Assembly: GCF_001613365.1 (NCBI RefSeq)
Contig: NZ_BDCF01000032.1
Coordinates: 1 to 64,000, forward strand
Direction of reading: 5' to 3'
Length of the DNA: 64,000 bases
From: Nocardia xishanensis NBRC 101358
GTDB lineage: Bacteria; Actinomycetota; Actinomycetes; Mycobacteriales; Mycobacteriaceae
The position numbers and the translations under genes were made by a program. Shown here piece by piece: positions 60,362-64,000 of the stretch (the stretch's first letter is position 1; each line of letters starts with the position of its first letter). Under the pieces are notes generated by a model. That model was not told the origin of the DNA. It searched no databases and worked only from the letters and a program-made list of their open reading frames with translations.

Positions 60362-60380
60362 AAACTAACGACGCAAGTTT
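60362..60380. promoter_or_regulatory. TetR operator copy 3 (acyl-CoA ligase)
   Basis: AAACTAAC-GAC-GCAAGTTT, 10 bases upstream of the ligase ATG, overlapping the transcription/translation start region. Confidence 0.8.
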
Positions 60381-60400
60381 TCTGCCACCGTAGAGCAGGG

Positions 60401-60419
60401 AAACTAGCGGTGCAAGTTT
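60401..60419. promoter_or_regulatory. TetR operator copy 4 (acyl-CoA ligase)
   Basis: AAACTAGC-GGT-GCAAGTTT, 39 bp (start to start) from copy 3, the same arrangement as copies 1 and 2 (40 bp). Confidence 0.8.
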
Positions 60420-60431
60420 CTCTTTCGCGCC

Positions 60432-61715
60432 TTACTTCGGCGCGGCGTGCAGCTCGATGGCGACGAGCAACTCGACCAGTTCGTGGACGCTGCGGACGTT
60501 GCGGCCGGTGAGTTCCTGGATCCGCCGCAGCCGGTACTTGGCGGTGTTGTGGTGGATGCGCAGTTCGTCGGCGGCTTCGCGCAGATTCATGTCGGCCGCG
60601 GCGAAGGCGCGGATGGTGTCGGCCAGCATCCCGCCGCGCATCCGATCCTCGGCCAGCGCGGCGGCGATGCGCGGATCCACCAGCTGACGGACCGTGTCGT
60701 CGGCGCGCAGCATCAGATACCGGAACGGCGAGAGATGCGGCAGAGCGAGGACTCCGCCGTCCTCGGGCAGCAGGTCCAGCGCGGAACGGGCCTGCTGATA
60801 GGCCCGGGGGAACTGGGCGATCTCGGTGAACGCGGTGCTGATGCCGATCGCGAGGGTGATGCCCTCGGTGTGCAGTTTGTCCCGGGTCCGCCGCAGCCGC
60901 GCGCACAATTCGTCGGTGCCGCCGTCGCGGGCGAGCGCGGGCAGCGCGACGATCTCCGAACCGCGCACCACCGACAGGGTGCGCAGCCCGTTGACCCCGG
61001 TGCGCGCGAGCGCGGCCGAGGCGATGTGCCTGGCCGCCGCTTCGGAGTCACCCGACTGCCCGCGATCCGCCGTCCGCAACACGACAGCCGTCACCGCAAC
61101 CATGGCCGTGTCCCGTTCCGTGCCGAGGCCGTGCGCGTGCGCGGTGGCCAGCTGCGGACCGCGGTCGGGCAGGACGCCGTCGAGCAGGCACTCGACCAGC
61201 TCCCTGCTATCGCGACCTGCCTCGGCCGAAAGGTATTGCTGGAATTCCAGATACGCGTTGGCCGCCTGGGTGCTGATCAAATCGCAGTAGCGGGTGAGCG
61301 GGACGACCATCGACAGCGCCGCGTCGCGCCCGGCTTCCGAATCGCCCGCGTGGGCGACCAGCGATTTCCAGATCGCCGTCTGACCGAGCCGGAACGCGGA
61401 GATGTAGTCGACCAGCGTCAGCCCCGACTGCGCCCGGCGCGCGGCGGCGCGCTTGGCATAGGCGATGTCGGCGGTCGTGACGCGGCGCTTGTCCAGCAGC
61501 GCGCCGAGCCCGGTCCGGCACAGGCGGGTCAGCTGGTCGTGCACGTCGGCGTGAAAGGCGGTGTCGCGCGCCGCGTACCCGGGGACCTGCGCCAGGATCG
61601 CGGACATGCCCGCGTCGGCGATGTCGTGCGCGTGCTCGAAGACGCTGCCGACGATCCGCGTGCGCTCGGCCTGGACCGGCGCGGAAACGCCGATCGAATG
61701 TGATCCAGCTGACAT
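60432..61715 (-). CDS. PucR/CdaR-type transcriptional regulator
   Basis: A 427-residue regulator. The N-terminal part is a helical sensing domain (RRAQSGLTLVDYISAFRLGQTAIWKSLV, GGDEF-like/RsbRD-type), and the C terminus is the PucR helix-turn-helix (TIRAFAAADMNLREAADELRIHHNTAKYRLRRIQELTGRNV). It lies between the acyl-CoA ligase and a divergent liv-type ABC operon, and may regulate the transporter. ATG at 61715 follows GGAG at about 12 bases, so the exact start is a little uncertain. Confidence 0.88.
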   Translation of the reverse strand: MSAGSHSIGVSAPVQAERTRIVGSVFEHAHDIADAGMSAILAQVPGYAARDTAFHADVHDQLTRLCRTGLGALLDKRRVTTADIAYAKRAAARRAQSGLTLVDYISAFRLGQTAIWKSLVAHAGDSEAGRDAALSMVVPLTRYCDLISTQAANAYLEFQQYLSAEAGRDSRELVECLLDGVLPDRGPQLATAHAHGLGTERDTAMVAVTAVVLRTADRGQSGDSEAAARHIASAALARTGVNGLRTLSVVRGSEIVALPALARDGGTDELCARLRRTRDKLHTEGITLAIGISTAFTEIAQFPRAYQQARSALDLLPEDGGVLALPHLSPFRYLMLRADDTVRQLVDPRIAAALAEDRMRGGMLADTIRAFAAADMNLREAADELRIHHNTAKYRLRRIQELTGRNVRSVHELVELLVAIELHAAPK

Positions 61716-61940
61716 AACCGGGCATACTCCACGGCCCTCGTCGCGGGTGTCAACCGGCCCGAACGAGACATCCACCCCTGTCCACGCCGGACAAACCGGA
61801 CGGCCGAGATTGGGCCTCCGCGTCCGATGTGCGCCCTGACCAGCGTCTTTACGCTGACCACGATCCACAGGCCAGTCCGATGAGACTGCGCCGACCCGCT
61901 CGGAATTTCACCCACGTCTCGGACGCGGGCCGGAGGACGA

Positions 61941-62699
61941 ATGCTCGAGATATCCCACCTGACCGTTCGCTTCGGCGGCATCACCGCCCTGCACGACGTC
62001 GGCTTCGCCGTCGCGCCGGGCGAGATGGTCGGCCTGATCGGTCCGAACGGCGCGGGCAAGACCACCTTGTTCAACTGCCTGACCAGGCGATACCAGCCCA
62101 CCGAAGGCGCCATGCGCTACCACGGTGAAGACCTGCTGGCCGTTCGTCCGGACGCCCTGGCCGGGCTCGGCATCGCCCGCACCTTCCAGAACCTCGGCCT
62201 GTTCCCCCGCATGTCGGTTCGGGACAACGTCCTCGTCGGCGCCCACCACCGGGCCAACGCCGGTTTCGTCTCCGCGAGCCTGCGCCTGCCGGGGGTGCGG
62301 CGGGAGGAGCGGCGGCTGCGCGCCGAGGTCGACGCCCTGTTGGAGCGCTTGGACCTCGCCGACGTCGCGGACCACCCGGCCGCAGACCTGCCGTTCGGCA
62401 CGCTCAAGCGGATCGAACTGGCACGCGCGCTGGCCGTCGGGTCGCGACTGCTGCTGCTGGACGAGCCGGTCAACGGACTCAGCCACGGCGAGGTCGACGT
62501 GTTCGCCGAGCGCCTGCGTGCCCTGCGCACCGAGTTCGACCTGACGGTGATCGTCGTCGAGCACCACATGGGATTCGTGATGGGCACCTGCGACCGGGTG
62601 GTGTGCCTGGAATTCGGCAGGGTCATCGCCGAGGGCGAACCCGAAGCGGTGCAACGCGATCCGGCGGTCATCCGGGCCTACCTCGGGACGGCGGCATGA
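61941..62699 (+). CDS. livG: branched-chain amino acid-type ABC transporter ATPase (LivG-like)
   Basis: A 252-residue ABC ATPase: Walker A GPNGAGKTTL near residue 34, the Q-loop ARTFQNLGLFPRMSV, signature LPFGTLKRIELARAL (the LivG-like variant), Walker B LLLLDEPVNGL and the switch His in VVEHHMGFVM. It powers uptake of branched-chain amino acids or related compounds such as urea or short amides. ATGA links it to the next gene. The family of the transporter is secure; the substrate is not. Confidence 0.9.
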   Translation: MLEISHLTVRFGGITALHDVGFAVAPGEMVGLIGPNGAGKTTLFNCLTRRYQPTEGAMRYHGEDLLAVRPDALAGLGIARTFQNLGLFPRMSVRDNVLVGAHHRANAGFVSASLRLPGVRREERRLRAEVDALLERLDLADVADHPAADLPFGTLKRIELARALAVGSRLLLLDEPVNGLSHGEVDVFAERLRALRTEFDLTVIVVEHHMGFVMGTCDRVVCLEFGRVIAEGEPEAVQRDPAVIRAYLGTAA

Positions 62700-63421
62700 C
62701 CGACGAACCATTCCTCACCGTCAGCGACCTGCGCGGGGGCTACGGCGCGGCCAAGGTGCTGCACGGGTTGAGCTTCTCGGTGGCCCGCGGCGAGGTCTGC
62801 GCGATTCTCGGCCCGAACGGCGCGGGCAAGACGACGTTGCTGCGCGCGCTGTGCGGGATGATCCGGGTGCGCGGGACGGTCCGGCTCGAAGACGCGGACA
62901 TCACCGGCCGCACACCCGAGGCGATCGCGCGGCTCGGCGTCGCGCACGTGCCGGAGGGCCGCGGCACCTTCCTTCCGCTTTCCGTCGAGGACAACCTGCG
63001 CCTCGGCGCCTATCAGCACCGCGACCGGGTCCGGACCGAAGCCGACCTGCGCCGGATCTTCGACTTCTTCCCCATCCTGCGCGACAAGCTGCGGGAGACC
63101 GCGGGCGGACTGTCCGGCGGTCAGCAGCAAATGCTGGCGATCGGCAGGGCGCTCATGTCGCGGCCACGGCTGCTGTTGCTGGACGAGCCATCGCTCGGCC
63201 TCTCGCCGCTGGTCACCCAGGAGCTTTTTCAAATCGTGCACACCATCAACGAAGAGGAGCGCACCACCGTGATCGTCGTCGAGCAGAACGCGCATCTCGC
63301 GCTCGGGACAGCGCACCGGGCGCACGTCCTGGAAACGGGCCGAATCGTCTTGTCCGGCACCGCGGCCCAGATCAAGGCCGACGAGCAGGTCGCCGAATCC
63401 TATCTCGGATACCGGATGTGA
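62696..63421 (+). CDS. livF: second ABC transporter ATPase (LivF-like)
   Basis: A 241-residue ABC ATPase partner: Walker A GPNGAGKTTLLRALCG, signature LSGGQQQMLAIGRAL, Walker B LLLLDEPSLGL, switch VVEQNAHLAL. The start overlaps the livG stop in ATGA; its own stop overlaps the permease start (GTGA). LivF pairs with LivG as a heterodimer below a LivH/LivM permease. Confidence 0.9.
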   Translation: MTDEPFLTVSDLRGGYGAAKVLHGLSFSVARGEVCAILGPNGAGKTTLLRALCGMIRVRGTVRLEDADITGRTPEAIARLGVAHVPEGRGTFLPLSVEDNLRLGAYQHRDRVRTEADLRRIFDFFPILRDKLRETAGGLSGGQQQMLAIGRALMSRPRLLLLDEPSLGLSPLVTQELFQIVHTINEEERTTVIVVEQNAHLALGTAHRAHVLETGRIVLSGTAAQIKADEQVAESYLGYRM

Positions 63422-64000
63422 CCGTGGCCGGATTTCTGCAACAACTCATCGAAGGCCTCACGGCCGGAGCGATCTACGCCGGGCTCGCCCTGGCGCTGGT
63501 GCTCATCTACCGGTTCACCGGCATCGTCAATTTCGCCCAGGGCGAGCTCGCCATGTTCTCGGCCTTCCTGGCCTGGCAGTTCGTCGAGAGCGGATGGCCG
63601 TTCTGGCTGGCGCTGCCCGCGACGCTCGCGGTGTCGTTCCTCGGCGGCATGCTGATCGAACGCGTGATCATCCGGCCCGTCGAGGGCGCACCGGAATTGA
63701 CGCTGGTGATCGTCACCGTCGGCCTGTTCTTCTTCGTCAACGCCGCGGCGGGCTGGATCTGGTCCTACCAGGTCAAGTCGTTCCCGAACCCGTTCCCCGA
63801 GGGCGCTTTCCGGGCCGGTGGGGTCACCGCCGGGTACGGGAGCCTCGGTGTGCTCGGGGTGGTGGCCGCCGTGATGGGCTTGCTGTACTCGCTGTTTCGT
63901 TACACCAAGATCGGCTTGGCGATGCGCGCGGTCGCCTGCAACCCGCAGTCGGCACGCTTGGTCGGCATCAGGGTCGGCACGGTGCTCGCGCTGGGCTGGG
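63418..64000 (+). CDS. livH: ABC transporter permease, LivH-like (cut by window edge)
   Basis: The first 194 codons of a branched-chain amino acid-type permease. Several hydrophobic helices are visible (AGAIYAGLALALVLIYRFTGI; ALPATLAVSFLGGMLIERVII; LTLVIVTVGLFFFVNAAAGW; LGVVAAVMGLLYSLF) with NFAQGELAMFSAFLAW, the GE-containing family signature, and TKIGLAMRAVACNPQSARLVGI, typical of LivH. GTG at 63418 overlaps the livF stop; GTG at 63424 is an alternative. Confidence 0.9.
   Translation, partial: MTVAGFLQQLIEGLTAGAIYAGLALALVLIYRFTGIVNFAQGELAMFSAFLAWQFVESGWPFWLALPATLAVSFLGGMLIERVIIRPVEGAPELTLVIVTVGLFFFVNAAAGWIWSYQVKSFPNPFPEGAFRAGGVTAGYGSLGVLGVVAAVMGLLYSLFRYTKIGLAMRAVACNPQSARLVGIRVGTVLALGW

Noticed and set aside
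1..64000. Insertion sequences, prophage, CRISPR arrays, rRNA
   Set aside because: No transposase or integrase motifs, no terminal repeats, no regularly spaced repeats and no rRNA sequence were seen.

Overview
The window is very GC-rich with GC-biased third codon positions, many GTG/TTG starts and dense overlapping operons. Gene content points to a mycolate actinobacterium, most probably Nocardia or a close relative: an antigen-85-like esterase, LIP and Lipase_2 family secreted lipases, F420-type flavin oxidoreductases, a conservon with CYP157/CYP154-like P450s, DUF2637 and MmyB-type XRE regulators. I saw no rRNA, tRNA, insertion sequence, phage gene or CRISPR array; it reads as ordinary chromosome with strong transcriptional wiring.

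Layout. 1-7000: alanine dehydrogenase (cut by the left edge), glpD-glpK, and a divergent iclR-glpK2-DUF1304 run around a 21-bp palindrome. 7000-12300: a full conservon (cvnA-B-C-D) followed by two P450 genes. 12300-23500: lipoprotein, YceI, a two-component flavin monooxygenase pair, SRPBCC, 14-TM exporter, LysR, YaeQ, RidA/HxlR divergon, small secreted proteins, topoisomerase IB. 23500-34600: stress SDR, hemerythrin, secreted proteins, two lipases, a TetR regulator with twin operators, a KhtT/KhtU-like antiporter pair, lipoprotein, and a SigB/F/G-type sigma factor. 34600-43000: a five-gene operon (diiron HDO-like enzyme, methyltransferase, CDGSH protein, pyruvate-oxidase-like TPP enzyme, SDR), a glycosyltransferase, an F420-type LLM enzyme and a DUF2637 protein. 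43000-50000: AKR/LysR divergon, Ag85-like esterase, VOC proteins, XRE regulator, cold-shock-like protein, CinA. 50000-56100: a cluster that encodes most of an ADP-heptose pathway (hldC, gmhA, hldA-like) with GT4 and GT9 glycosyltransferases. 56100-64000: AraC, GAF and STAS proteins, a 31-residue Met-rich peptide, an acyl-CoA ligase, a PucR-type regulator and the start of a livG-livF-livH ABC operon.

Two regulatory networks can be read directly. (1) Near-consensus SigF/SigB promoters (G-T/A-T-T, exactly 15 bases, GGGTAN) precede the sigma gene itself, the hemerythrin, a stress SDR, topoisomerase IB, the HDO operon, a divergent glycosyltransferase/LLM pair, two points of the heptose region and the Met-rich peptide; one more has no gene behind it. 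(2) Four copies of a 19-bp operator (AAACTANC-N3-GNAAGTTT) lie in pairs 39-40 bp apart at the lipase/tetR divergon and, 30 kb away, in front of the acyl-CoA ligase, which links secreted lipase and fatty-acid activation under one TetR repressor.

All functions are inferred from sequence motifs and family knowledge; no database search was possible.
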